A DNA stretch of 64,000 nt from Gautieria morchelliformis (lineage: Eukaryota > Basidiomycota > Agaricomycetes > Gomphales > Gomphaceae), in the NCBI GenBank assembly GCA_015179125.1, contig WHVA01000125.1:62001-126000 (forward strand). Direction: 5' to 3'. Position 1 is the stretch's first letter, and each line of letters opens with the position of its first letter. The translations under genes and the position numbers were made by a program. Below the pieces are notes generated by a model. The model saw only the letters and a list, made by a program, of their open reading frames with translations. It was not told the origin of the DNA and searched no databases. Shown here piece after piece: positions 1 through 10,676 of this stretch.

Positions 1-409
1 ACACTAAGTAATATAAAGGAAAGCTACCTATTTAATGTTCTACATGGTTTTTCAGTTAAATACTACGAAAGTACACTATTAAACTCACCTCCTCAGTGAT
101 AGTCAACACTGAGGAGGGGAGGCTGTGCATGGGCTTGTTTCACTCGCATTACAAAGTTCCAGCACTTAAGCGCCCATAAAACGTAGCGCATTGGTGAACA
201 GCCGCAGCTCAAAAGGGAAACTTGTCCACAAGCACCCACAAAGGGTCGGTTGGACAGAACATGAAAAGGAGTAGGAATACAGCCTCGAAAAAAATCAAAG
301 AAAATTGTGAAAGGCATAGAATGAAAGTCAGCATAGTTTCAGGTCAAAATTGAGAGAAAGAACAACAGAAATGTTAGGTTTGAAGTCTGGTGCACATATG
401 CACCCAACA
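1..409 (-). repeat. 3' LTR of CopA (truncated by window start)
   Basis: The segment matches 5949-6392. Its inner edge ends CACCCAACA at 409, which on the element strand is the LTR start TGTTGGGTG. A hairpin lies near 91-118 with arms CCTCCTCAGTG and CACTGAGGAGG. Confidence 0.92.
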
Positions 410-421
410 CACCCCCTCAAA
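410..421 (-). other. Polypurine tract of CopA
   Basis: On the element strand this reads TTTGAGGGGGTG directly upstream of the 3' LTR, the usual place of plus-strand primer synthesis. Seen directly; function from the general LTR element scheme. Confidence 0.75.
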
Positions 422-551
422 CCTAATATATACTGAGTTTTTCGTTGAGCATTTTGACCCGTGGGTTTGGTAATCCTCTTGTGAGGATATCTGCCAGCAT
501 TTGATCTGTTGGCAAATATTTGATTGTAACTTCTTTGTTTTCGATTGTATC

Positions 552-2482
552 TCAAATGAAATACAAATGAATGTCGAAATGCTTCGTCCTAGCATGTTGT
601 TGATTGCCATAGGCAATCATAATGGCAGATTGATTGTCTGAAAAGATTTTGACTGGTGAATTCAGTGGTTGGAATATTTCAGAGATGAGATGGCGCATCC
701 ATAGAGCCTCTTTGCTTGCATGAGTTAAGGCAATGAATTCGGCTTCAGTTGATGAGAGGGCTACGATGGATTGCTTCTGGCAACTCCATGATACAGTCCC
801 TCCATCAATCTGAAAGACATAAGCCGAATAAGAATGCCTATGCTCTTGCGAAGCCCAATCAGCATCTGCATAACCAACCAGTCCTTCTCGATTCTTTCCA
901 AGTGTTAACTTGCAGTCTTTTGTAGTCTTCAAATATTTAAAGACTCGTTTGACTGCAGTCCAATGTGTGCCACCTGGATTTTCGAGGAATTGAGATAGTA
1001 GTGACACCGCAAATGTAATGTCTGGTCGAGTGGCTACTGCTGCCCACATGAGTGATCCGATTGCTTGCCTATATGGCATCTTTGCCATGGCATTCTTTCC
1101 TTTCTCAGTTTGAGGGCATTGGTCTTTTGATAGCTTTAGATTTGGGTCCAGAGGTGTACGACATGGTTTGGTGTCTTCTAGATTGAAGCGCTCGAGGATT
1201 TTCTCAATGTATACAGGTTGAGAAATCGATATCATCTTGTTTTCCCAGTCTCTCTCAATTTTGAGATTGAGTAACCAGTGTATCTCGCCCAGATCTTTCA
1301 TACTAAAGATCTGTTTCAGATTATCCTTTACTCCATCGAGAGTTGATTGGTTTTCAGCAGTGATGGTCAGGTCATCAACTGCTGTCGCAATGATTGCATG
1401 GCCTCTGGCATCTCATCTATAAAACACCGCTGCATCAGAAGCTGATTTCGTGAATCCTAGCTTCATAAATTCGCTGCTTAGACATTTAAACCATTCCCTT
1501 CCAGATTGCTTTAGCCCGTATAGGGCTTTCTTGAGCAGGAGCACCTCGTCTGTATTCTCACTCTTATATCCAATGGCTGCTTCATATAGATTGGTTCGGG
1601 CAGTGTCGCATTGAGATAAGCATAATATACGTCCATTTGATGTATAGGCCAATCGTTTCTGGCTGCAATTGCATATATGACCCGTAAGGAGCTAAGTCGT
1701 GCGACAGGAGAGTAGGTTTCGTCATAATCGACTCCAAAGCTTTGTGTGAAGCCTTGGGCAGCCATCCGTGATTTAGGTGTGATGGGATTTCCTTGAGGAT
1801 CACGTTTCCAGAGGAAAACCATCGGTTACCTACAATATTGGCATCTGATAGTGGTTTGACTACTTCCCATACATTCTTGTCGATTAGAGCATTATACTCT
1901 TTATCCATCGACTCCTTCCATATTGGGTCATTTAATGGTTCATCTGCATTCGCTGGTTCAACCAGATTTCGATTATATACCGCTGCAATATAGTCCTCAT
2001 CAGTGGTAGATGTCGCGCTGACAGCATAATCATTAGTATTGATGCTGCTGCCTTCAGAGGTTGAATCTTGTTCGAGAACATCTTGAATATCCCCATAATG
2101 ATCCTCATAAGCTAGCGTAGTTACATACTCGCTGGCTCGTTTACTAGATTGAGATCTAGTAAATGGGACCACGTGAGGTTGGCTGCACTTGTTGGAGGCG
2201 AACCCTTTCGCTTCTCCTGGGTAATTGAGCTTCTGGGACTCTCTCAATAACCCTTTGATCAGGTTGCAGCTCTTCAAGCTTTTCCTCTGGAGTGACTTCT
2301 ATAATTCTTTCGACTTCGCCTTCTTGAGTCAAAATAGGCGCTGTCTTAAGCGCTGGCATCACTGATGGTAGCGGTTTGGCCTGCTGAATAGTTCTGGGCA
2401 TAGATAGGGCATGTTCTTCAGTGGAAATGATTGGGACTACCTCAGGTTTAGTCCCTTCGATGAATAGAACATTTCTCTCCAC
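552..2482 (-). pseudogene. CopA reverse transcriptase and RNase H, broken
   Basis: The C-terminal part (552-1301) is a copia RT/RNase H tail: motifs TRPDITFA, GYADADWA and SSTEAEFIAL and the last catalytic region SDNQSAI are visible. Upstream, pieces at 1413-1822 carry the RT fingers and palm (RMAAQGFTQSFGVDYDETYSPVA, shown here only as a family signature spanning 1700-1790) and 1582-2482 the linker and RT start. The frames change at least three times. A stop codon lies at about 1420 and the normally YVDD catalytic box reads AVDD near 1375, so the aromatic residue is lost. The enzyme would be inactive. It is placed after integrase, as in copia and unlike gypsy. Confidence 0.9.
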
Positions 2483-2563
2483 CGAGACCTTGTGTGAATC
2501 TGGCCAATAAATGCAATGGCCATTGCTCTGTCCTGAGAAGCCTAGCCATCTGGCTTTCTTGGC

Positions 2564-3295
2564 TCAAGGTAACAGTTTGTCTCCCTGTTTTATCTTCACA
2601 TACACCTCTTCTCCCCAGGTATGAATATCCCAGAGATCAGGTTTCACCCGATGAATCATTTCATAGGGAGTTTTGTCTGGTAGAGCTCTTGTATGTGTCC
2701 GATTCTTTATATAATTGGCATGTTGAATCGCATATCCCCAAAGATTCTTGGGTAAACTCGATTCAAATATCATGGCACGAGTTCTCTCAATGAGAGTACG
2801 ATTTAAACGTTCTGCAACGCCATTGGATTCTGGGATGTCGTGGACCGTTAAATGATGTTTCGTGCCTTGTATCGCCAAATGTTGTTCAAACTCTGAGCTT
2901 GTATATTCACCCCCTCAATCAGAGAGGAGTGCTTTAATGTGCACATTTCTCTGATGAAGCATCATAGCTTCATAGAGCTTGTACTTCGAGAAGGTTTCTC
3001 CCTTGGTTGCCATCAAGTGGACTACTGATTCTCTTGAGTAGTCATCAATAAAAGAGACATAATATGCCTTTTTATTGATTGTGAGGTGTCTTGAGGGTCC
3101 CCAGACATCTGAATAAATCCGGTCACCAAATTTTGATGCTCGGTCTCTGGGTTCCTTTGGAAGAGACTTGCGTGTCATCTTTGATTGGATACATGCATCA
3201 CAAGTTATCTTGTCACCTATAGAGCTCTTGTCAATGCCTAGAGCCATGTTATGATCGAGCAAATATTTCAGAGTCTTGTGAGATATATGCCCCAT
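2564..3295 (-). pseudogene. CopA integrase, broken
   Basis: The upstream piece (2915-3295) begins with the GAG-pre-integrase zinc-binding region (H..H..CDAC) and continues into the rve core, with the first catalytic Asp in SDVWGP and the second near the end of the piece (LLSD). A stop follows and the piece at 2564-2878 resumes with the third acidic residue in NGVAERLNRT. The D,D,E triad is therefore present but split between two frames. It would catalyse strand transfer of the cDNA if intact. Confidence 0.88.
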
Positions 3296-3307
3296 CTTTT
3301 TGTGAAT

Positions 3308-4416
3308 TTACATGGCTGAAAAGCACTGATAGGCTTCATTTTCAGGTCGTTGGAGATCTAGTCTGTATAGTCCATTCAATTTCGGTGCTTTCAGCAGCAG
3401 CTTCCCAGTAGAATTCGATATATGACATTCTTGGTTGGCAATCTTCATCTGGTAGCCTGCATCATCGCACGGGCTGATAGAGACAAGGGTGAAGGCGATT
3501 TTGGGTGCATATAACGTGTCCTTCAATGTTATTTCAACTGTCTCATCACTAGCCTTACTGGATAATATGAGCAAGCCTTGACCAAAGGCATCAAAAGTAC
3601 CTTTGTCTGCTGCTCGAATTGTCCTTGGCTGTGAAAAAGGGCAGTAGTTCCTCAGCAAACTCTTGTGAGGCGTCATGTGAGAACTGGCACCCGTATCCAG
3701 GATCACAATAGCTTCAGATGAGCCTTTGCCTAATGCCAAACACTCAAAGTTGGCAAATGGAATAGGACTCTCATCCTTCTCTTCAGAGGAGGTTTCTTCA
3801 GCTACATTCGCTTTTGCCTTCCCTTTCTTCTTCTTCGACTTGGACTTCTTCTTCTGCCTTGGCCCCTGGCCTTCTTTTCCACCTCCTTTAGCCCAATAAT
3901 TCTCAATAGAGTGTCCGGGCTTTTTACAGTTTGCGCAAGTTATCTGCACCTTCTTGGCCTTGGTAGATGTGCCCACAAATACTTGTTCCTCCTGAGAAAT
4001 AGACAAAGTCTTTCGCCTATCGTATTGGGCCTTCAGTACCCTGATAATATCATCAGGAACTAATGGCTTCCCGCATTCTTCAAGAGAAGTAGTAAGGGCA
4101 TTCATCACCGACTCGTAGGAGGGTGGTAATGAGGCAAGTATGATGTCCATGAACTTGGATTCTGATATCTTGGCTCCCATATCATTGAGACGAGCATATA
4201 AATCTTGGGCCTTATCCAAGTGTTCTCTCAAGTCTCCATCTTCAGCACATTTAATGTTTCGAAGCTGTCTTTGGAGATTCGTGAGGACCATCTTGGGCTT
4301 CTTGGTCATTTCAACAACCAATGTATCCCAGACTTCTTTCGCTGTCTTCTTCTTCTGAAGCATCAGAGCCAATGACTCTGACACAGAGAGCATAACCTGA
4401 GTCTTCACCTGGCCTT
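3308..4416 (-). pseudogene. CopA Gag C-terminal part and aspartic protease
   Basis: The frame of about 370 residues holds a UBN2-type copia Gag region (LTNLQRQLRNIKC about residues 50-60; LPPSYESVMNAL about 105-115), a zinc knuckle near residue 165 (CANCKKPGHSIENY, where the last Cys of CX2CX4HX4C has become Tyr), a lysine-rich linker and a retroviral-type protease with DTGASSHMT near residue 245. The N-terminus is cut by LTR-S1 at 4416 and continues at 5694. The damaged knuckle and the split reading frame argue that it is not functional. Confidence 0.88.
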
Positions 4417-5693
4417 TGTCATGATGCATTTATTCCTCATGACTCAGGTGCTCTGTCTTGACATTTCTCACCCCATCTCCGTGTTCGTTCCGATCGCTAT
4501 TGTCATGTTCGGCAACCTATATTCGCTGATTCGCGCCCGCTACCACCGCCACGCCGTTAAAATGCACGACCAACGGTTTTGGACCGACTTGACAAGTCAT
4601 CACTGGGTCTACTACCTCCGCTGTTCGACCCTCCTCTGATGGTGTTCCGATAAGTTGGATTTCCATGACCAGTGTATGTCCTACACCTTGGTATCCCCAT
4701 TTTCCCTTTCGCTACTCCTCCTCGGTATTCGCTCGGCTTCGCCCTCTACCTCGACCTTCCCTCCACTAGGCCACCTCTGTTCGCCCTTCCTTGCATTTCG
4801 CCGAATGGCTAGTCGCTGCTCGCATCATTCGCCAGCAGGCACACCATCAAATACGATCGATGCCATTCACCCGGCATGATGGTTCATCATTAACCCCATC
4901 GTCTTCTTAATCCAACCCCATTGGGCGTTTGTATGGTCAAGATGTGTTCGCAGGGCATCTCTTCCATAGGTCGTGTGGAATCGACCCAGTAGACCAAGAG
5001 TCCGTGCAGGGTAGCATGTATGCGGGTCCCAAGACATGGTTTTGTCCATAAGTGCCTTCACCACCTTTACTCTCCGTCGTTTCATGTTCCCCCTCTCCTC
5101 GCATTCTATTGTATGTTTATTTCATCTATGCTGTATCATGACTGCGCGCCCCTATCCAACCCTGACTTGTGACGGCTTCTTTCCTATTCGCTGATACCGT
5201 ACGAGCATTCGATATAAGTAGTTTACATTCGCATGTATATTCCCCAGTTCAATTATCATACGTCGTCCATCTTGTGCAAACTCGACCTCGCTGTGATCAT
5301 CGCCTTGAGCCTCTCCTTGAAGATTCCTATCTTCGACCAGCCAAGGACTTAGGCACCACTGGTAAGTTCTCATACTTCATCTCCGTTGCCCTAGCCTTCG
5401 AACTACCTTCTGTGCTGTTGGCGAAGGGCTCCTAAGGAGTACCTTCACCAGTGAAGGGACTGTTGAAACTTAGACAGCCCTTCTGCAATATCTTGCACGT
5501 TGTGTCGTCAAGTGTTGCGAGCTGTTCCACTACGACTGTAGACAGGGCGAGCCCCATTCGGGCAACCCCTTTGTTTCGTGAACATTTATCGGTTCACTTA
5601 TTCGCCGAATGGCATATCTCTTCGCACAAGTTATTCGGGCATTCGCTGTGTTCACTAATACACGATATTAACGCCTAAAAACCAATCTTGACA
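4417..5693 (+). repeat. Solo LTR, family LTR-S, copy 1
   Basis: This 1277-bp segment starts TGTCATGA and ends CTTGACA and is flanked by the 5-bp target duplication GCCTT at 4412-4416 and 5694-5698. It interrupts CopA gag. Four more copies occur in the window, all in the same orientation. A TATA-like CGATATAAG lies near 5209. No internal coding region is attached, so it is the product of LTR-LTR recombination. Confidence 0.93.
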
Positions 5694-5698
5694 GCCTT

Positions 5699-5832
5699 CT
5701 CTAGCAAGGTATTTTTCGAGCCTTTCCTCAGCCTTCCTCGAAATAGCTTTGGAGGGTTGCATGCCATAATGGCCAATTACTTCCATCTGTGGCAAGCTTC
5801 TCCACTCATAGCACCTTTGTAGATTGTTCTCC
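5699..5832 (-). pseudogene. CopA Gag N-terminal remnant
   Basis: On the minus strand this translates to a short copia Gag start (EKLATDGSNWPLWHATL, the usual 'L.G.NW..W' signature) and joins the rest of gag across LTR-S1. Stop codons precede and follow the motif. The segment lies directly after the primer-binding site, as expected for the 5' end of the internal region. Confidence 0.7.
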
Positions 5833-5846
5833 GGGGCCCATAACCA
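5833..5846 (-). other. Primer-binding site of CopA (half initiator tRNA-Met)
   Basis: On the element strand TGGTTATGGGCCCC follows the 5' LTR immediately. It is complementary to a GGGCCCATAACC-type anticodon arm, which is that of initiator tRNA-Met. Priming by a half-molecule of tRNA-iMet cut in the anticodon loop is known for Drosophila copia. Assignment is by inspection. Confidence 0.7.
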
Positions 5847-6392
5847 TGTAGTAACTCAGTTTGGGCAAGTAGGAAGTTATATGCCAGATATGAACGATGG
5901 GACTTGCAGGAGATTAGTAAAATATTTAATGTTCTCCTCAGTGCTAGTCAACACTAAGTAATATAAAGGAAAGCTACCCATTTAATGTTCTACATGGTTT
6001 TTCAGTTAAATACTACGAAAGTACACTATTAAACTCACCTCCTCAGTGATAGTCAACACTGAGGAGGGGAGGCTGCGTATGGGCTTGTTTCACTCGCATA
6101 TACGAAGTTCCGGCACTTAAGCGCCCTTGAGGCAATGGTGTGCCATGCTAAGCGCCCATAAAACGTAGCGCGTTGGTGAACAGCCACAGCTCAAAAGGGA
6201 AACTTGTCCACAAGCACCCACAAAGGGTCGGTTGGACAGAACATGAAAAGGAGTAGGAATACAGCCTCGAAAAAAAATCAAAGAAAATTGTGAAAGGCAT
6301 AGAATGAATGTCAGCATAGTTTCAGGTCAAAATTGAGAGAAAGAACAACAGAAATGTTAGGTTTGAAGTCTGGTGCACATATGCACCCAACA
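5847..6392 (-). repeat. 5' LTR of CopA
   Basis: It is 546 bp and on the element strand begins TGTTGGGTG and ends CTACA. It repeats the 3' LTR at 1-409. Two copies of a CCTCAGTG...CACTGAGG hairpin motif occur, one complete near 6038-6068 and one decayed near 5934-5955. Confidence 0.92.
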
Positions 6393-6610
6393 GACAGCTG
6401 GTTTGTGCAAGGACGACTCCAATTCCTCATGAAATGGAAGGGTATGGGTATGAGGAGAATTCCTGGGTCCCGGAGCAAGATGTTTCCGCTCTGGACAAAA
6501 TCCGCAAGTTCTATAGGACACATCCTGGTGCCCCTTGCTGAATCTGTTCGCTGGCCTTTCAATCCCTTGTGTCCCGTGCTTCGAGGACGCAGCACGCTAG
6601 AGGGGGGTGA
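6393..6610 (+). pseudogene. GypA-family Pol 3' end (chromodomain relic) and polypurine tract
   Basis: The plus strand codes a decayed chromodomain tail (KWKGYGYEENSWVPEQDV, with frame changes) followed by a stop near 6540 and by the purine run GAGGGGGGTGA before the LTR. The rest of this element lies left of the window, displaced by CopA. The same region occurs on the minus strand at 42581-42890. Confidence 0.8.
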
Positions 6611-7082
6611 TGTCAGGGGACACCCTGTTTTCCATTTCCAGTTCCGACACCATTTCTGACTCTGCTTCCAGTTCTGATTCCATCTCTGACTCCACTTTTG
6701 GAAATGATTCCGCTTTTGGGAGAACTTCCACCAGTTCTGTTTGCTTTGCCAATTCCACTCCAATTTCCAACTTCTGCTCTTGGAACAGTGTTGGAAGTCA
6801 AGCAACTTGTGTAACAGGTGGCATCAAGGGTCGATCAAGGGTCAGGGAGGTCAGGGGGATGCAGGGTCGATGGTGAGTGCCAAGTGTTGTCCCTGGCTGC
6901 GGAGCGTAGTATAATACAGGCTCACTGACACTGGGGGTCCTTAGACTTTTCTCTTCGGATTTCCCCTTCTCAGGTGAGAATCCCCTCTCTTGTATACTCT
7001 GTTCATGTATACATACTTTGGATTTCCCCTTGTCAGTTGTGTGGTAGTGTGATCTCCACAGCCAGCTAGGGTTGCCCTTACA
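6611..7082 (+). repeat. 3' LTR of a GypA-family element
   Basis: It is 472 bp, starts TGTCAGGGGACACC and ends GCCCTTACA. It matches, in opposite orientation, the LTRs at 42075-42565, 58960-59448 and 60091-60267. The U3 part is rich in TTCCA/TTCCG-like repeats. Confidence 0.9.
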
Positions 7083-8400
7083 CAAATTACCTATTATCAT
7101 TCAGCCAGAGGAGCTGAAAGCTGTTGAGGAATGGCAGTATGATGAAGAATTACTGTTCCTCGATTGGACTGACTCTGTTGGAATATTGCAACCAGTGGAT
7201 GAGGAGGAGGAGAAGAAGAAAAGAAAAACAGAAGGAGTGGAACAAAGGATAGGGGAGGAAGAGAGGGAGGAAGAAGAAGAAGAGATTGAAGAAGAAATTG
7301 CTTCAAAGGATTTTTCAAGAGGACCATGGATGGATCCATCAAATGTGGAGTATGGAAGAGGGAGGAGACATGGAGGAATGATGAAGGAGATGATAGCCAT
7401 GGCACATGGGAGGAAGGAATTGGAGGAAGTGGAAGCAGCATTCTTATCACAGAGGATGAACCAAGCAGCTATAAGGAAGCTATGAGCTCAGAGAATGCAC
7501 CACAGTGGCAGGAGTCATGCAAAGTGGAATATGACACACTCACAGGTTATTATACCTGGACTCTGGCTGAATGCCCTCCAAATATGAATGTTATAGGATG
7601 CCGCTGGGTTTTCCAAATCAAACAAGATAATCTAGGCGACGTGGACAAGTTCAAGTCAAGGCTTGTTGCATAAGGCTATTCACAGGTCCCAGGCATCGAC
7701 TACCAAGCATACTCCCCTACCATCACATTAACATCAATTCGACTCATTCTTGCATTAGCTTGCAAATACACTCTCAAACTACAACAAGTGGATGTAAAAG
7801 GGGTATATCTCAATGGAAAACTGGAGGACACTGTGTATATGCGCCAACCTGAAGGTTTTATCAAGCCAGGAGAAGAGAATCTAGTCTGCAAATTGACAAG
7901 GGGATCTATGGATTAAAGCAATCAGGAAAAGTGTGGCATCAGACTTTGAGGAATGAATTGGAGAAGATGGGGTTCAGAGCAGGAGGGGCAAATCAAACAG
8001 TGTTTTTCAGGTTTGGAGACAATGGAGAAGTGGCAACAGTAGGATGGTATATGGATGATGAGTTGATGGCTTCAAATTCCAAGGCAACAATGGAGAGGAT
8101 GATTAAAGATATGAGGGGGAGTTTTGACATTCAAGACCTAGGTGATCCAAGCTAGCTTCTAGGAATTCAAATCACCAAAAATCAAGAATTGGGCACCATC
8201 CATATTTCCCAACCATCATTTATCAACTCTATTTCAAAACGATTTAACATCACAGCGGGTTGTGCAGTAAACTCACCTATGGACCCAAACATTGAACTCA
8301 GAGCCTCTACCAATCCAAATGCCATTATTGACACCTTTTATTCATCACTCATTGGAAGCTTCAACTATTGCCCTGTGGCAACTTGACCAGATATAGCCTA
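7083..8400 (+). pseudogene. CopB: decayed copia reverse transcriptase fragment
   Basis: A Glu/Lys-rich linker (about 7195-7300) leads into a copia RT: PSSYKEAMSS near 7460, GCRWVFQIKQD near 7600, then a stop near 7670, VDVKGVYLNGKLED near 7800, GLKQSGK near 7910, and the catalytic box WYMDDE near 8050 (YVDD in active copies). It continues to SLIGSFNYCPVAT near 8390 and ends. Several stops and one frameshift interrupt it. No LTR, gag or integrase was found, so it is a fragment. The GypA-family LTR is joined to its left end. Confidence 0.85.
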
Positions 8401-8841
8401 TGCAGTCATTATGTTTCAGCACATACAAACATCTTTTTCAAATATAATATACAAATTGCTCAAAATGATGGACTATGAATTCAGTTATGGTTGATATTTT
8501 AAAAGATATCTAATATATCCTAGAAGAATGTACATTATTGTCAATCTGAACATCCTCCCTAACTAGTCTGGCTGTGTGTGTGGTCAGATAAACAAACTAG
8601 AGATATTCGACTTGAGTTGGCACTTAAAATGGTGAAAATTTCCAAGTTGGAGTCAAATCAAGCACTAAGTCGAGTCAAGTCAACCTCTTGACTCAGCTCT
8701 GACACCAACTCAGCTACACCTCAAGTGCAACTACAAGTCAAGTGGTGGCAACACTACTGACATCATGCACTCACATGGGGCTGCAAGTGGACTGAGGTGA
8801 GTCAGCTTGTTATAACCCGGCAAGTCACCTGCAGGTTTAAC
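8401..8841. other. Non-coding stretch with AAGTCAA/TTGACT clusters
   Basis: No open frame of note. From about 8595 the sequence repeats short motifs of the type CAAGTCAA and TTGACT, and these resume after the MITE at 9340. This may be the body of an old non-autonomous DNA transposon into which the MITE inserted. The last 8 bases (8834-8841) are the left target duplication of the MITE. Confidence 0.4.
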
Positions 8842-9331
8842 TAGTGTTCTGCAAAGCCCAGCTTGGCTCAAAAGCCACGGCTTCGGCTCGGCTCACGCCG
8901 GCTCAGGCTCACCAAATTCAGAGCTGGGCTTTGAGATCCGGCTCCGGCTCGGCTCGGCCTGGGCCAGGGCTCATGAGTGGGCATGGGTGCAACGCCAAAC
9001 TAAAAATTCTACGTACTTTTAAGTAACTAGTTGTATTCTACATACTCAAATATTCCTTTGAAAGGTGTCTAGACCCCCTGAGGGACCTCCGGACCTTCCT
9101 TAATTCATTCCAGCCCATGCGAAGATGACATGAGTCCGCATTTGGGGTGCACTTGTTACCTGATTCGCACATAGCCGGTGAGCACTTGAGTAAGCGCTCA
9201 AGCCATAGCTTGACGGCTCGGCTCGGGCTCTCCAAAACTCAGGCCGAGCCCTAGCTCCCGGCCTCAAAGACGGCTTTTGGCGGCTTGGCTCCGGCTTAGC
9301 TGTGGCCCAAGCTGAGCTTTGCAGAACACTA
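8842..9331. mobile_element. hAT-type MITE with 8-bp target duplication
   Basis: The 490-bp element begins TAGTGTTCTGCAAAGC and ends with its inverse GCTTTGCAGAACACTA; the inverted match runs about 27 bp with one mismatch and weakly further inward. It is flanked by GGTTTAAC at 8834-8841 and 9332-9339. The 8-bp duplication and TAGTG-type ends fit the hAT superfamily. The interior is GGCTCGGCTC-rich and has no transposase, so it would depend on an element elsewhere. Confidence 0.88.
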
Positions 9332-9339
9332 GGTTTAAC

Positions 9340-9611
9340 CTGTGGATCCAAGTCAAGCTGGACAAAAACTCAGGTCAAGTCCAGGTCCCACTTTTGGAAG
9401 CTGGCCAACCTGCAATTCCAAGTCCAGAGCACCTACAGGTTGACTTGTGGACAGCCCTGATGGCCTTTAGCCTTCACGGTGGAAGAGGTGGCTCAAGTGC
9501 ATCCTGGGCAACATGGCCGCCTTTGCTGCAGAACAGGCAAAGGTTGTCCATATGATGGTGCGGCAAGTGCCGACAAGCACTGGCGCTGATTGCCTGATTG
9601 CAGATGGAAAA
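9340..9611. other. Non-coding, possible hAT terminus at 9436-9459
   Basis: The AAGTCAA-rich sequence continues to GGTTGACTTGTGGACAGCCCTG at about 9438-9459, which read on the minus strand is CAGGGCTGTCCACAAGTC, a plausible hAT-type end. A matching left end was not found. No coding signal is visible. Confidence 0.35.
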
Positions 9612-9685
9612 ATGAATAATGTCTCCTGGGAATGCAATTCTGTCTCTGCCAAACAGCCTGGTGTCACGGCGCGTTTGGGGCCTTT

Positions 9686-10676
9686 TGTCAGGACCTGTCT
9701 ATTTCTCTGTTCCCCCTCGGCACTCCCTAGCATCTTTGCCAGAGTTCGCCTCACCCTCTGGCCACTCCTCCTCTACGTCCACTCTATTCGCTGTTTGCCT
9801 CATTCTCCGAACCGCTATTCGCTGCTCGCACATTTCGCCAGCAGGCACACCATCAAATACAATCAATACCATTTACCCAGCGTGATGGTTCATCACTAAC
9901 CCCGTCATCTTCTTAATCCAACCCCTTTGGGTGTTCATATGGCCAAAGTGTGTTCGCGGGACGTCCCTTCCATAGGTCGTGTGGGATCAACCCAGTAGAT
10001 GAAGAGTCCGTGCAGGGTAGCATGTATGTGGGTCCCAAGACATGGTTTTGTACATAAGTGCCTTCGCCACCTTTACTCTCCGTCGTTTCATGTTCGCACT
10101 CTTCCCTCACTCTATTGTATGTTTATTCCTTATTCCATCTACTTAGTATCATGACTGCGCACCCCTATCCAACTCTGACTCACAACGGCCTCTTTCCTAT
10201 TCGCTGATACCTTACGAGCATTCAATATAAGTAGTTTCCATTCGCATGTATATTCTCCAGTTCAATTATCATACGTCATCCATCTTGTGCAAACTTGACC
10301 TCACTGTGATCATCGTGTTGAGCCTTCTCCTGGAGATTCCTATCTTCAACCAGAGGAGGACTTAGGCATCACTGGTGAGTTCTCATACTTCATCTTCGTT
10401 ACCTTAGCCTTCGAACTATTTTCTGTGCTGACGGCGAAGGGATTGTCGCTACTTAGACAACCCTTCCTTGACACCTTGTACGTTACATCGTCAAGTGCCA
10501 CGGGCTATTTCACTACGACTGTAGATAGGGCGAGCTCCGCTCGGGCAGCCCTCTTATCTTGTGAACATTTATTGGTTCACCTATTCGCCGAACGGCATAC
10601 TTATTCACACAAGTTATTCGGGCATTCGCTGTGTTCACTAATACATGATATTAATGCCTAAAAACCAATCTTGACA
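9686..10676 (+). repeat. Solo LTR, family LTR-S, copy 2
   Basis: It is 991 bp, starts TGTCAGGAC and ends CTTGACA, and is flanked by CCTTT at 9681-9685 and 10677-10681. It lacks part of the U3 present in copy 1. Confidence 0.92.

Larger units (their letters stand above)
1..6392 (-). mobile_element. CopA: Ty1/copia LTR retrotransposon, degenerate
   Basis: The element reads on the minus strand in the copia order gag, protease, integrase, RT, RNase H, between a 5' LTR at 5847-6392 and a 3' LTR at 1-409 that runs off the window. The two LTRs align over their whole shared length with a few changes and small indels (for example about 20 extra bases near 6122 in the 5' copy). The reading frames carry stops, frameshifts and lost catalytic residues, so it is not autonomous. 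A 1277-bp solo LTR (LTR-S1) sits inside gag with a clean 5-bp target duplication. The right end abuts a gypsy chromodomain relic, so CopA inserted into an older GypA-family element. Confidence 0.93.

Noticed and set aside
7072-7485. Glu/Lys-rich 137-codon frame as a separate gene
   Set aside because: It is the linker upstream of the CopB reverse transcriptase and begins inside the adjacent LTR.
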